Shown: positions 1-8,490 of the stretch, piece by piece | Layout of the letters: every line of letters begins with the position of its first letter | How positions within the stretch are numbered: the first letter of the stretch is position 1 | Assembly (NCBI GenBank): GCA_963695505.1 | Contig: CAVOGX010000006.1 | Location: forward strand, 124,001 to 188,000 | Direction: 5' to 3' | Source of the DNA: JACSRF01 sp963695505 | Lineage (GTDB): Bacteria > Chloroflexota > Anaerolineae > Promineifilales > Promineifilaceae | DNA length: 64,000 nucleotides | Program-made: the position numbers and the translations under genes | The notes under the pieces: generated by a model | Database searches by the model: none | Told to the model about the DNA's origin: nothing | Seen by the model: only the letters and a program-made list of their open reading frames with translations

Positions 1-4
1 TTAT

Positions 5-42
5 TCTAAAGCAAACGACCGCAGGCGGTGTGCCTGCGGTCG
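5..42 (-). terminator. Rho-independent-type terminator
   Basis: A perfect 11-bp stem (16-26 with 32-42, 5-base loop) is followed on the minus strand by a T-rich tract (TTTGCTTT). It lies about 30 bases after the stop of the 26-codon minus frame at 72-152. On the plus strand no T-tract follows, so the minus orientation is preferred. Confidence 0.65.
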
Positions 43-71
43 CTTACCCAAATCACAAAAGGAGGTGTCAA

Positions 72-152
72 TCAACCAGCATACAGGCTGCCGCCAACAA
101 CGTTGTTGTGGGGTAAACCAAGTAATTGGATGCCTGCCATCTGTTCGTTCAT
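72..152 (-). CDS. possible 26-aa peptide with its own promoter and terminator
   Basis: The minus strand holds an ATG frame of 26 codons (begins MNEQMAGIQLLG, ends GGSLYAG). It is preceded by a TTGACG/17/TAACCT promoter whose expected start point is about 3 bases before the ATG, and followed by a strong terminator hairpin. Seen: promoter, frame and terminator in the right order and spacing for a leaderless mRNA of about 140 nt. I do not recognise the peptide and assign no function. It could equally be a small RNA, the frame being chance. Confidence 0.35.
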   Translation of the reverse strand: MNEQMAGIQLLGLPHNNVVGGSLYAG

Positions 153-161
153 GATGGTAAC

Positions 162-190
162 AGGTTAACATAGGGTGGAAACAGCGTCAA
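162..190 (-). promoter_or_regulatory. sigma-70-like promoter of the 26-aa frame
   Basis: On the minus strand, -35 TTGACG (185-190), a 17-base spacer and -10 TAACCT (162-167) put transcription start near 155, three bases before the ATG at 152. Confidence 0.5.
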
Positions 191-250
191 GCACGAATTT
201 TGGAGGGTTAAGGTGGTCTCTAGCTCTGGCTCTAGTTCCCCACTCTCCAG

Positions 251-256
251 TATAAT
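251..256 (+). promoter_or_regulatory. -10 box of rnhB, leaderless type
   Basis: A perfect TATAAT ends 6 bases before the rnhB ATG at 263, so transcription would start at or next to the start codon. No convincing -35 hexamer is visible and there is no Shine-Dalgarno sequence, which fits a leaderless message. Confidence 0.55.
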
Positions 257-262
257 CCCGCC

Positions 263-889
263 ATGCCTGATTTGTCATTGGAAACGGCCGTTTTATTGCA
301 ACAGCATTATCTCTACATTGCCGGGCTGGACGAGGCGGGGCGCGGCGCGTTGGCCGGGCCGGTGGTAGCTGCCGCCGTCATTTTGCCCCTGGACGACGCG
401 GACATGCAGCAGCACCTGGCGGGGGTCAATGATTCCAAGCAGGTAACGGCCAAACAGCGGGAAGTGCTTTATGCCCGCATTACACAACACGCGCTGGCCT
501 ACGGCATTGGCCAGGAGCCGGCGGCGGTCATTGATGAAATCGGCATCATCCCCGCCACCAAGCGCGCGATGCAGCAGGCACTGGACCAGCTAAAACCCCA
601 GGCGGAGTTTTTGTTAATAGACGGCCGTATCCGCCTGAAGAACAACCCCTTGCCCCAGCAGTCCGTCATTCGCGGGGATGCTCAGAGCGTCAGCATTGCT
701 GCAGCTTCCATTTTGGCCAAAGTAACCCGCGATAGGTTGATGGTCGCCGAGGATGTCCGCTTCCCGCACTACGGTTTTGCCCGGCACAAAGGCTACGGCA
801 CGGAATTTCACCTGGCGGCCCTGGCCGCCCACGGCCCCTGCTCGCTGCACCGCCGCACCTTTGCGCCCATCCGCCAGCCACTTTTATGA
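263..889 (+). CDS. rnhB: ribonuclease HII
   Basis: Cytoplasmic endonuclease that cuts the RNA strand of RNA-DNA hybrids and starts removal of misincorporated ribonucleotides. The 208-residue length is normal. Near residues 20-40 it carries the family signature GLDEAGRGALAGPVVAAAV, holding the Asp-Glu pair of the metal site. Further on are NDSKQVTAKQRE, the active-site Asp in LLIDGRI, and SIAAASILAKVTRDR, all hallmarks of type 2 RNase H. The ATG at 263 is chosen because TATAAT ends 6 bases upstream and the conserved block starts at residue 20. A copy of the ACGGCCGT palindrome lies in codons 8-10. It is alone on its strand with a toxin-antitoxin pair after it. Confidence 0.97.
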   Translation: MPDLSLETAVLLQQHYLYIAGLDEAGRGALAGPVVAAAVILPLDDADMQQHLAGVNDSKQVTAKQREVLYARITQHALAYGIGQEPAAVIDEIGIIPATKRAMQQALDQLKPQAEFLLIDGRIRLKNNPLPQQSVIRGDAQSVSIAAASILAKVTRDRLMVAEDVRFPHYGFARHKGYGTEFHLAALAAHGPCSLHRRTFAPIRQPLL

Positions 890-923
890 AGCACCCCAAT
901 ATTAACGTTATGCTAGTAATTTA

Positions 924-954
924 TTGACTAAAATGTTAGCATTGTGCTAATATT
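924..954 (+). promoter_or_regulatory. promoter and overlapping operator of toxin-antitoxin pair 1
   Basis: -35 TTGACT (924-929), 18-base spacer, -10 TAATAT (948-953), start codon GTG at 960. The dyad TTAGCA-TTG-TGCTAA (936-950) covers the spacer and the -10 box, as expected for autorepression by the HTH antitoxin. The short distance from -10 to GTG again implies a leaderless mRNA. Confidence 0.6.
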
Positions 955-959
955 GTTGC

Positions 960-1217
960 GTGTATCGGCTAGAATTTCAGAAGCAAGCTCGCAAAATCCT
1001 GCAAAAAATACCAAAGTCCGAAGCCCAGCGGATCATTGCAAAACTCAAGTTATTGGCTAATGATCCTTATGCTCAAAACAACAATGTGGCAAAATTGAAG
1101 GACCAGCCGGGTTATCGCCTTCGTGTTAGAGACTGGCGCGTCATCTACACAATCTTTGATGATGAGATTTTCATTTTAGTCGTGAGAATTGCGCCGCGTG
1201 GAGATGTGTACAAATGA
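960..1217 (+). CDS. RelE/ParE-superfamily toxin
   Basis: 85-residue basic protein of the RelE/ParE fold. Recognisable parts are the N-terminal block YRLEFQKQARKILQKI, a helical middle, and the C-terminal core KLKDQPGYRLRVRDWRVIYTI ending in the basic tail RIAPRGDVYK. Members of this family typically cleave ribosome-bound mRNA or poison gyrase; the specific target cannot be told from sequence. It starts with GTG and overlaps the next gene by 4 bases (ATGA), a toxin-first order in which the HTH protein downstream would be the antitoxin. A dyad operator covers the promoter. Confidence 0.85.
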   Translation: MYRLEFQKQARKILQKIPKSEAQRIIAKLKLLANDPYAQNNNVAKLKDQPGYRLRVRDWRVIYTIFDDEIFILVVRIAPRGDVYK

Positions 1218-1585
1218 CAAATGTGCAATTGATATTGAAAGAAGGGCAACCTGAATACGCCATCCTACCTTACGACCTCTACGTGAGTTTGGTGGATGAT
1301 GCGGAAATGCTGCAGGATATTCTCGATTATGAGGAAGGCATGCGACGCCTTGCTGAAGGCGAAGAAACCGTGCCTTTGGAACTTGTAGAGGCGCTTTTAG
1401 ATGGCGAAAATGCGGTTAAGGTATGGCGGGAATATCGCGGCATGACGCAGCAGGAGCTGGCGCAGCAGGCGGGCATCAGCGCCGCCTACCTGTCGCAAAT
1501 CGAGACGGGCAAGCGCACCGGTTCCATGGAGGTGCTGCAAGCCATCGCCCGTTCCCTGAACCTGACGCTGGATGATCTGGTTTGA
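1214..1585 (+). CDS. HTH (Xre-type) antitoxin
   Basis: 123-residue partner of the RelE-type toxin. Residues about 1-60 form an acidic domain likely to bind and neutralise the toxin. Residues about 68-120 are a classical HTH_3 domain (TQQELAQQAGISAAYLSQIE followed by GKRTGSMEVLQAIARSLN) that would bind the TTAGCA-TTG-TGCTAA operator upstream. The gene overlaps the toxin by 4 bases and so is translationally coupled. This is the HigB/HigA-like order with a longer N-terminal extension than HigA. Family assignment is firm; the neutralisation role is inferred from context. Confidence 0.88.
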   Translation: MTNVQLILKEGQPEYAILPYDLYVSLVDDAEMLQDILDYEEGMRRLAEGEETVPLELVEALLDGENAVKVWREYRGMTQQELAQQAGISAAYLSQIETGKRTGSMEVLQAIARSLNLTLDDLV

Positions 1586-1653
1586 AGTCGACTGATTGCC
1601 CGGTAGCCTGCCTGGCGGCGATTTACCAATTCCTTTTGTAAGAGATATGCCTC

Positions 1654-2583
1654 ATGCCTATTCCCCATGATGTGCCGGTTTTGCAGACGGAGCGCTTGCG
1701 GTTACGGCCGTTAACCCTGGAAGATGCCCCCGCGCTTTTCCCCATGTATAGTGACCCGGAAACGATGCGCTTTATGCCTGACCCGCCCCACGAAAACCCA
1801 GAAGTGACCCGCTACAGGCTAACGGAAGAGATGAGCCTGGCGGGCGCGCGCCATTGGGCTGTCTGCCGCGCTGGTAGCAATGAGCCGCTAGGCATTGTCA
1901 ACTACCTGGGTCAGACCCCGATACCGGGCATAGGGTACATTTTGCGGCGCGACCAGTGGGGACAGGGGCTGGTGACGGAAGCGTGCCGGGCCGCTTTGGC
2001 TTACGGTTTTGACGCAGTGGGCTTTGACCGCGTTGAGCTCTGGATTGACCAGCACAATCATGCTTCTATGCGCGTTGCCCAAAAGCTGGGCTTTCACCTG
2101 AAAGGCCGTTTGGCGCAAAAGTATGCTCATGAGGCAAACCACCACATTATGTTGGTGTATGGTCTACGGCAGGATGAATGGCGCGGCAGCCCAGAAACGG
2201 CCGTACCGCCCCGCCTCTTTCGCAGCGAACCGGTACTGATGGTGCACAACGTTGCTGACACCGTGGCCTTTTACACCGAGAAACTCGGCTTTGCCGTCAA
2301 TTTTCTGTATGGCGACCCACCTACCCATGCGGCCGTTTCCCACGGAAGCTGGTCTGGGGCGCAGGTCACCATTCAGTTAACCCAAGTACCGCCTGAGCGG
2401 ACCATCAACCCTGCCGGCTACCTCTACATTTTCACCGATGCGCAGATTGACGCGCTGTACGCCATTTACCAGCAGCAGGGCGTAGACATCGTGCAAGAAC
2501 CTCAAACCTATCCTTATGGCATGCGTGAATTTACCGTGCGTGACCCCAACGGCCACATTTTGCTGTTTGGCACCCAGGCGTAA
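1654..2583 (+). CDS. GNAT acetyltransferase fused to a VOC (glyoxalase-like) domain
   Basis: 309-residue two-domain cytoplasmic protein. Residues 1-175 are a RimJ/RimL-type GNAT domain: LQTERLRLRPLTLEDAPALF, then the acetyl-CoA loop region YILRRDQWGQGLVTEACRA and NHASMRVAQKLGF. Residues about 183-309 form a vicinal-oxygen-chelate domain (LFRSEPVLMVHNVADTVAFY, ending FTVRDPNGHILLFGTQ), typical of glyoxalase, bleomycin-resistance or dioxygenase-like proteins. The frame is uninterrupted across the junction, so the fusion is real in this sequence. RimJ-like domains acetylate protein N-termini or small molecules, and VOC domains often bind hydrophobic ligands, so a detoxification role is plausible but unproven. 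Confidence 0.85.
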   Translation: MPIPHDVPVLQTERLRLRPLTLEDAPALFPMYSDPETMRFMPDPPHENPEVTRYRLTEEMSLAGARHWAVCRAGSNEPLGIVNYLGQTPIPGIGYILRRDQWGQGLVTEACRAALAYGFDAVGFDRVELWIDQHNHASMRVAQKLGFHLKGRLAQKYAHEANHHIMLVYGLRQDEWRGSPETAVPPRLFRSEPVLMVHNVADTVAFYTEKLGFAVNFLYGDPPTHAAVSHGSWSGAQVTIQLTQVPPERTINPAGYLYIFTDAQIDALYAIYQQQGVDIVQEPQTYPYGMREFTVRDPNGHILLFGTQA

Positions 2584-2647
2584 GCATCTCTTCTTGGCCA
2601 GAACAAGCAGGCCAATCCCCCCTTTTGTAAGAAACCCATAGAAGTGA

Positions 2648-2699
2648 TTGACAGAATAGTTCGATACCGTATAATTCCATCTATTATTTTTTTGATGGA
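2648..2699 (+). promoter_or_regulatory. promoter of the marR-exporter operon, with dyads
   Basis: TTGACA (2648-2653), 16-base spacer, TATAAT (2670-2675), about 35 bases before the marR ATG. Two inverted repeats lie over and after it: AATAG (2655-2659) with CTATT (2681-2685), and TCCATC (2677-2682) with GATGGA (2694-2699). Either could be the MarR operator. Confidence 0.65.
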
Positions 2700-2714
2700 A
2701 AGAAAAGAGTTGCC

Positions 2715-3244
2715 ATGACCTGGTTAGAAGACAAACAAAAAAGAGAAAAGTGGCTCCACTTTGTGCAATCCTTGAGTCCAGACATTGACCCCAAAGCGGT
2801 GCGGCTCATGGATGAAATGAGATTTGTTTCTCGGGCAATTCACCATGCTGGTGAGCACAGCCTGACCGAAGTAGGGCTCTCTTTTGCCCAGTACCGGGTT
2901 CTCATGCACCTGTTTTTTGCGGAACACATGGGCGATCGGGGCGAATTAAACCCGTCGGAAATTAGCGAGCGACAGGGCGTCAGCCGCAATACCATGAGTT
3001 CTCTCATTCGTAATCTGGAAGATCGAAGGATTGGTGGAGCGAAGCCTGGACCCGCATGATCGCCGCCGCTTCAACATCAGTTTGACGCCGTCGGGGCGCG
3101 AATTGGTCACCCAACATGCCCGCCAGCATCTGGAAACTATTGGCCAATGCTTTAGCGCCCTGACCGACGGAAGAGCAGGAAACGTTTTTCCAACTCTTGT
3201 CCAAGGTTGGCAGCCATGCAACGGCCGTTCGCCAACAATATTAA
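2715..3244 (+). CDS. MarR-family transcriptional regulator (two frameshifts)
   Basis: Winged-helix repressor, about 176 residues when corrected. The DNA-binding core NPSEISERQGVSRNTMSSLI is followed by the wing LVERSLDPHDRRRFNISLT. The reading frame breaks at about 3027 (one extra A in CGAAGG) and again at about 3172 (one extra G in GACGGAAG). Removing both bases restores a continuous protein ending VRQQY at 3242-3244. It lies 50 bases before two ABC half-transporters on the same strand, the usual arrangement in which a MarR protein represses a drug exporter. Both indels are at base doublets, so sequencing error is more likely than decay. Confidence 0.85.
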
Positions 3245-3294
3245 GGCCATACACAGCCCATCTCCATAGAATATCCATTGGGAGAAAAATCATT

Positions 3295-5548
3295 ATGCTT
3301 CGATTAAGAAGGTACTTAAACCCGTACATGTTCATGTTTGCGGTCTCCGTTATCTTGTTGTTTGCTCAGGCCAATCTGGATCTGGCTCTGCCCGACTATC
3401 TCTCACAGATTGTCAACACGGGCATTCAACAAAGCGGCGTGGACAAGCCCGGTGCCGGACGCCATGCGCCAGGAGACCCTGGAACGCATTGACGCTGTTT
3501 TTGAGCGCGGAGGAGGAAACGGCCGTACGCAATGCCTACACCCTCATCCAGCCCGGCTCCCTCGAATGCCTTCGAATACACCGAAACCTACCCCCTGCTG
3601 GCGGATGAAGCCGATTTACATTCTCAACGACCTCAGCCAGGATGAGATGGAGCAACTGAGCTACGCCCATTGCCAAGGCGCTGCTGGTTGTTTCGGCGCT
3701 GGAGCAGGCTATGGCCAACCCGGAAGCGGCGGCGCAAATGGGCGGCGTAGGGCGTTTTGACCTCTCGCAGCTGCCGCCTGGCGCAGATTTGTTTGCAACT
3801 GCTGGACACCAACTGCCTGCCGCCCAGCGGGAGCAAATTGCCAGCACCGTCAACGAGCGTTTGCTGCGCTGGGCGACAAGATGATCAGCCAAACGGCCGT
3901 TGTCCAGGTCAAAGCGGAGTACGAAGCGCTGGGCATGGACGTCGCCAGCTGCAAAGCAGCTACATCCTACGCGTCGGCGCAATCATGCTGGTCATCACCC
4001 TGCTGTCGGCTGTGGCCACCATTAGCCGTCGGTTATCTGTCGGCCAAAATTGCCGCCGGAATCGGCCGTGACCTGCGCAGCGACGTCTTCCGCAAAGTGG
4101 AAAGCTTCTCCAGCGCCGAATTCGACAAATTCCCCACCGCCTCGCTTATCACCCGCTCCACCAACGACATCACCCAACTGCAAATGGTGACGATGTTCAT
4201 GGTGCGCATGGTCTTTTATGCGCCGATCATGGGCATTGGCGGAACCATTCGCGCCATTGGCAAAGGCTCTTCCATGTGGTGGACCATTGCCGTGGCCGTG
4301 CTGGTGCTCATCGGCGTCATCACCGTCATCGTCTCCATTGCCCTGCCCAAATTCCGCATCGTGCAGAAGCTCATCGACCGGCTCAACCTGGTGGCCCGCG
4401 AAAACCTGTCCGGCATGATGGTCATTCGCGCCTTCAACATGCAGGGCTTTGAAGAAAACCGCTTTGACAAAGCCAATGTAGACCTGACCGGCAACACCTT
4501 GTTTATTGCCCGCGTGATGGCCGTTATGATGCCGATGATGATGTTCATTCTGAACGTCTTGTCCGTGGTGATCCTGTGGGTCGGCGCGCATCAGGTGGCC
4601 CAGGCCAATATGCAGGTGGGCGATATGATGGCCTTCTTGCAGTATGCCATGCAAATTGTCTTTTCCTTCCTGATGCTGTCGATGCTGTTTATCATGCTGC
4701 CCCGCGCCTCGGTTTCCGCCGACCGCATTGCCGACGTGCTGGAAACGGAACTGGCTATCACGGACCCGGTCAGCGCCAAAATCGCTGAATGGCGCGTTTA
4801 CCGGCAACGGTCGAATTCCGCAACGTCTCCTTCCGCTATCCCGGCGCAGATACCGATGTGCTGCACGACATTAGTTTTGTGGCCAGACCGGGCGAAACGA
4901 CGGCCTTTATCGGCTCCACCGGTTCCGGCAAATCCACCGTCGTCAACCTGATTCCCCGCTTCTATGACGTGACGGAAGGGGCCATTCTGATGGATGGCGT
5001 GGACATCCGCGAGGTGACGCAGCACGATTTGCGCGACAAGATTGGCTACGTGCCGCAAAAGGGGATTTTGTTCTCCGGCACGATTGACAGCAACTTGCGT
5101 TATGCGGATGAGTATGCCAGCGAGGAGGAGTTGCAAACGGCCGTTTCCATTGCCCAGGCCTCCGAATTTGTCAACAGCAACCCGGATGGGCTGCACAGCC
5201 GAAATTTCCCAGGGCGGCACCAACGTCTCCGGCGGACAGCGGCAGCGCCTGTCCATTGCCCGCGCCCTGGTCAAAAAAGCGCCCATCTACATCTTCGACG
5301 ACACCTTCTCGGCCCTGGACTTCAAGACCGATGCCGCCCTGCGCCGCGCCCTGCGCGAAAGCACCAGCGACAGCACCATCCTGATCGTCACCCAGCGCGT
5401 CTCCACCGTTAAAAATGCCGAACAAATCGTCGTGCTCGATCAAGGGCGCGTCGTGGGCAAAGGCACCCACGAAGAACTAATGGAAACCTGCGAAACATAC
5501 CAGGAAATTGCCCTGTCGCAGTTAAGCATGGAGGAATTATCATCATGA
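3295..5548 (+). CDS. ABC exporter half-transporter 1, degenerate-site subunit (multiple frameshifts)
   Basis: Type IV multidrug or lipid exporter half: one six-helix membrane domain plus a nucleotide-binding domain. It starts MLRLRRYLNPYMFMFAVSV (helix 1). Roughly residues 50-190 form an extracytoplasmic insertion between helices 1 and 2, a feature of some heterodimeric exporters. The NBD has Walker A GSTGSGKST, signature NVSGGQRQRLSIARAL and Walker B IYIFDDTFSALD, in which the catalytic Glu is Asp, as in the non-catalytic site of heterodimers. The frame is broken at least seven times, for example an extra G at about 3451 and breaks near 3515, 3600, 3780, 3880, 3945, 4790 and 5200. It overlaps the next subunit by ATGA (5545-5548). 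Confidence 0.88.
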
Positions 5549-7525
5549 TGATGCATAGACGCAGGAAGGTGCCCCGCGAAGGCGGCCCGATGGCGCGCGA
5601 TGCGCAAGGGCGAAAAGGCCCGTAACTTCAAGGCCACCATGGTCAAACTGGCGCACTATCTCAGCGCCTACAAAGTCAGAATTATCGTTGTTGCCATCTT
5701 TGCCATTGCCTCCACGGTGTTCAACATTGTGGGCCCCAAAGTGTTGGGCAATGCCACCACCGGCTTATTTGAAGGCGTGATGGCCGAAATTGCCGGAACC
5801 GGCACGATTGATTTTGACTATATCGGCCGAATTCTGCTGATTATGCTCATCCTCTACATCTTGTCGGCCATCTTTGCCTACCTGATGGGCTGGATTATGG
5901 CCGGGGTGTCTACCGACATCTGCCTACCGCTTCCGCAAAGAGATTGCCGCCAAGATTAACCGCATGCCGCTGAGCTACTTTGACAGAAACTACGCAGGGC
6001 GAAGTGCTGTCGCGCATCACCAACGACGTGGACACCGTCAACCAGACCCTCAGCCAGAGCCTGACGCAAATTATCACCTCGCTGATTACGGTGGTTGGCG
6101 TGCTGGTGATGATGTTCTCCATTAGCTGGCTGATGACGCTGGTATCGCTGATTGTGATTCCCCTGTCGTTGGGCGTGGTCTCTTTCATCGTCAATCGTTC
6201 GCAGGTTTACTTCAAAGAGCAGCAAGATTATCTGGGCCACGTCAACGGCCACGTCGAGGAAATGTTTGGCGGTCACCGGGTGATGAAAGCGTTCAACGGC
6301 GAGGAACGCAGCATCGAGCAGTTTGAAGGATACAACAACACGCTTTACGGTGTGGCCTGGAAATCGCAGTTTTTGTCGGGCCTGATGATGCCGATCATGA
6401 CCTTTATCGGCAATCTGGGTTATGTGGCCGTGGTTGTTGTCGGCGGCTACCTGACGGTGCGCAACGCCATCACGGTCGGCGACATTCAGGCGTTCATCCA
6501 GTATGTGCGCTCCTTTAACCAGCCGCTGATGCAGTTGGCCAATATCTCCAACGTGCTGCAGCAAACGGCCGCTGCCGCCGAGCGCGTCTTTGAATTCCTG
6601 GAAGAGCCGGAAGAGGTTAAGGAAACCGAGAACCCGGTGCAGCTGGAAGCGCTGCAAGGGCATGTCGAATTCCGCAACGTGAGCTTTGGCTATGATCCGG
6701 AAAAGCCGGTCATTCACAATCTGTCGGGAGAAGCCAAACCCGGCCAAAAAGTGGCCATTGTCGGCCCCACCGGGCGCGGGCAAGACGACCATCGTCAAGC
6801 TGCTGATGCGTTTTTATGACGTGAATGACGGCGCGATTCTGGTGGATGGACATGACATTCGGGCGTTCAAGCGCCAGGATTTGCGCCGCCGCTTTGGCAT
6901 GGTGCTGCAAGATACCTGGCTGTACAACGACACGATTATGGAGAATATCCGCTACGGCCGTCCCGATGCCACCGATGAGGAAGTGGTCGCCGCCGCCCAG
7001 GCCGCCCACGTCGATCACTTTGTCCACACCCTGCCCGATGGCTACGACATGGTCATCAACGAAGAGACGACCAACATCTCCCAGGGGCAGATGCAGCTGC
7101 TGACCATCGCCCGCGCCGTGCTGGCCGACCCCAAAATCCTCATTTTGGACGAGGCCACCAGTTCGGTGGACACGCGCACGGAGGTGCTGATTCAGAAAGC
7201 GATGGACCGCCTGATGGTCGGGCGCACCAGCTTCATCATCGCCCACCGCCTCTCCACCATCCGCAACGCCGACCTGATTCTGGTGATGCGCGACGGCGAC
7301 ATTGTGGAGCAGGGCAACCACAAAGAGCTGCTGGCTCGCGGCGGCTTCTACGCCGAACTGTACAACAGCCAGTTTGAGCATCCTGTGGAAGAGGGTGAGA
7401 TGGAGGAAACCGCTTTTTTGGTTTCGGCGGATTACGGGTCGAAAAGCGTAATAAAAAAGCCGGTTGTGGGAAACTGCAATCGGCTTTTATGTTGTGACTA
7501 CGGCAACGATCATGTCATGGTATAA
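5545..7525 (+). CDS. ABC exporter half-transporter 2, canonical Walker B (frameshifts)
   Basis: Partner of the preceding half-transporter, translationally coupled by a 4-base overlap. The membrane domain begins near KATMVKLAHYLSAYKVRIIV. The NBD has the signature NISQGQMQLLTIARA (SQGQ in place of SGGQ) and an intact Walker B ILILDEATSSVDTRTE with catalytic Glu and H-loop FIIAHRLSTI. Together with subunit 1 this gives one good and one degenerate ATP site, the pattern of BmrCD/LmrCD/TM287-288 exporters. Frameshifts occur near 5597 (extra G), 5930, 5975 and 6775. The natural end is probably a TAG near 7433: the fossil copy downstream has a stop at that position, and the extra bases here carry the frame through the terminator. 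Confidence 0.88.
7455..7488 (+). terminator. exporter operon terminator
   Basis: A 12-bp A/T-flanked stem (7455-7466 with 7477-7488, one G-T pair) with a 10-base loop, ending in TTTT. A near-identical hairpin occurs at 8223-8254 after the fossil exporter 3' end. Confidence 0.75.
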
Positions 7526-7549
7526 TGACCTCAGCTATGTTGATAACAT
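7521..7549 (+). promoter_or_regulatory. promoter and dyad operator of toxin-antitoxin pair 2
   Basis: A perfect TATAAT (7521-7526) is followed by the dyad ATGTT-GAT-AACAT (7537-7549), ahead of the antitoxin start at 7575. No good -35 hexamer at 16-18 bases is visible. Position and symmetry suggest autoregulation. Confidence 0.45.
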
Positions 7550-7574
7550 TTCTAAATCAAAAATGGAGTTTGAG

Positions 7575-7829
7575 ATGTTTGCATCCACTACACAATCGGT
7601 TTTTCCTCCCCGAACCATTCTTGATGAAAATGGCAATTTGACGGGCGTCATTTTAGGCGTCTCTGACTATCGGCGTTTCCTGCGGCTGCTGGCCGAACAT
7701 GGCGATTGGGACACGCTTCCGGCTTATTTTCAAGATGCCATAGACAATATGCTGGCCGATGAAGCGGAACAAGAAACGGGAGAAGCTATTCCTTTGCGCG
7801 AGTTGTTGGCAATGGAGCAGGATGAGTGA
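7575..7829 (+). CDS. antitoxin of RelE-type toxin-antitoxin pair 2
   Basis: 84-residue protein, acidic in its second half. The frame is open further upstream, but the ATG at 7575 is preferred because GGAG lies 6 bases before it. The protein starts MFASTTQSVFPPRTILDENG. It resembles the Phd/YefM-style or uncharacterised antitoxins that precede RelE genes: a short DNA-binding N-terminal part, then an amphipathic acidic tail ending LRELLAMEQDE. It overlaps the toxin by GTGA at 7826-7829, so the two are coupled. The call rests mainly on the neighbour. Confidence 0.7.
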   Translation: MFASTTQSVFPPRTILDENGNLTGVILGVSDYRRFLRLLAEHGDWDTLPAYFQDAIDNMLADEAEQETGEAIPLRELLAMEQDE

Positions 7830-8083
7830 GTTACAACGTTACCGTTTCTCCGGCGGCGCAGCGGCAATGGCGTAAATTGTCGGCAGATATTCAAGCCAGA
7901 ATTAGCCAAACGCTATTAGCCTTGGAGGAAGAACCGCGACCGAGCGGTGTTGTTAAATTAAAAGGTTCGGAAAACAGATGGCGGATTCGGGTTGGAGATT
8001 ATCGCGTCATTTACCGCATTGATGACGATGGGGCATTGGTTGTGGTACTGGTAGTCGCGCATCGGCGCGAAGTTTATCGGTGA
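7826..8083 (+). CDS. RelE-family toxin 2
   Basis: 85-residue basic RelE-like mRNA interferase. It has the family layout YNVTVSPAAQRQWRKL, then KLKGSENRWRIRVGDYRVIY and the C-terminal VLVVAHRREVYR. GTG start overlapping the antitoxin stop. It is related to but clearly distinct from the toxin at 960-1217. The pair sits exactly between two copies of an ABC-exporter 3' end, so it may have arrived by insertion or survived a deletion between paralogues. Confidence 0.88.
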   Translation: MSYNVTVSPAAQRQWRKLSADIQARISQTLLALEEEPRPSGVVKLKGSENRWRIRVGDYRVIYRIDDDGALVVVLVVAHRREVYR

Positions 8084-8190
8084 GGCGGCGCACGGCAGGC
8101 CCTGTGCCGAGTTGTACGACAGCCAGTTTGAGCGGCCCACGGAAGAGGGTGAGATGAAGGAAGCGGCTTATCTGGTTCCGGCGGATTAGG
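8084..8190 (+). pseudogene. fossil 3' end of an ABC exporter gene
   Basis: Read in frame, this stretch gives CAELYDSQFERPTEEGEM and continues to AYLVPAD before a TAG. It matches the last about 35 residues of the exporter subunit 2 upstream (YAELYNSQFEHPVEEGEM, FLVSAD). A near-identical terminator follows at 8223-8254. No remainder of the gene is present: the toxin stop at 8083 abuts it. It is either the leftover of a second exporter gene or a target duplication made when the toxin-antitoxin pair was gained. Confidence 0.8.
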
Positions 8191-8222
8191 GACGGTAACC
8201 GTAAAGGGTGAAACGTAATGCG

Positions 8223-8254
8223 AAAGCCGATTGTGGGAAACTGCAATCGGCTTT
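8223..8254 (+). terminator. duplicate of the exporter terminator
   Basis: Perfect 11-bp stem (8223-8233 with 8244-8254), same loop (TGTGGGAAAC region) and same trailing T-tract as 7455-7488. It belongs to the fossil exporter 3' end. Confidence 0.75.
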
Positions 8255-8431
8255 TATGTTATACTTTTAGCTGGATGATGGGGTTGGAAACGGCCGTTGT
8301 TGGTGAAGGCGTATAAGATAGCTGATAGGGTATTTTATCAAGCTGATGTGTCGGATAAAACCCCGTTTTTCATCATATCCTGCACATTTTGCAGGTATTT
8401 CACCCTATTTGGAGGTTTATCCGGCAATTTT

Positions 8432-8468
8432 TGTTGGATAAGTAAAAATTTCCGGTGATTATCCAACA
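8432..8468. repeat. inverted repeat in the 459-base gap before the cassette array
   Basis: The gap 8260-8718 has no gene. It holds a perfect 10-bp inverted repeat, TGTTGGATAA (8432-8441) with TTATCCAACA (8459-8468). Looser relations of the same words occur around it: GTCGGATAAAACC near 8349 with GGTTTATCCGGC near 8413, and CCTGCACATTTTGCAGG near 8379. Function unknown; it marks the left shore of the accessory island. Confidence 0.6.
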
Positions 8469-8490
8469 CCCTGTGCAGGTTAATAAATAG

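Noticed and set aside
58..70. AAAAGGAGGTGTC resembling the complement of the 16S rRNA 3' end
   Set aside because: No other 16S sequence surrounds it; it is a chance purine-rich word next to a terminator.
4022..4807. A 261-residue His-rich open frame on the minus strand
   Set aside because: It is antisense to the conserved membrane domain of the ABC exporter, and its composition is that of a shadow frame in GC-rich DNA.
960..8083. Whether the two RelE-type toxin pairs are a duplication of one another
   Set aside because: Toxins share only family-level features and the antitoxins are unrelated (HTH type versus acidic short type), so they were gained separately.
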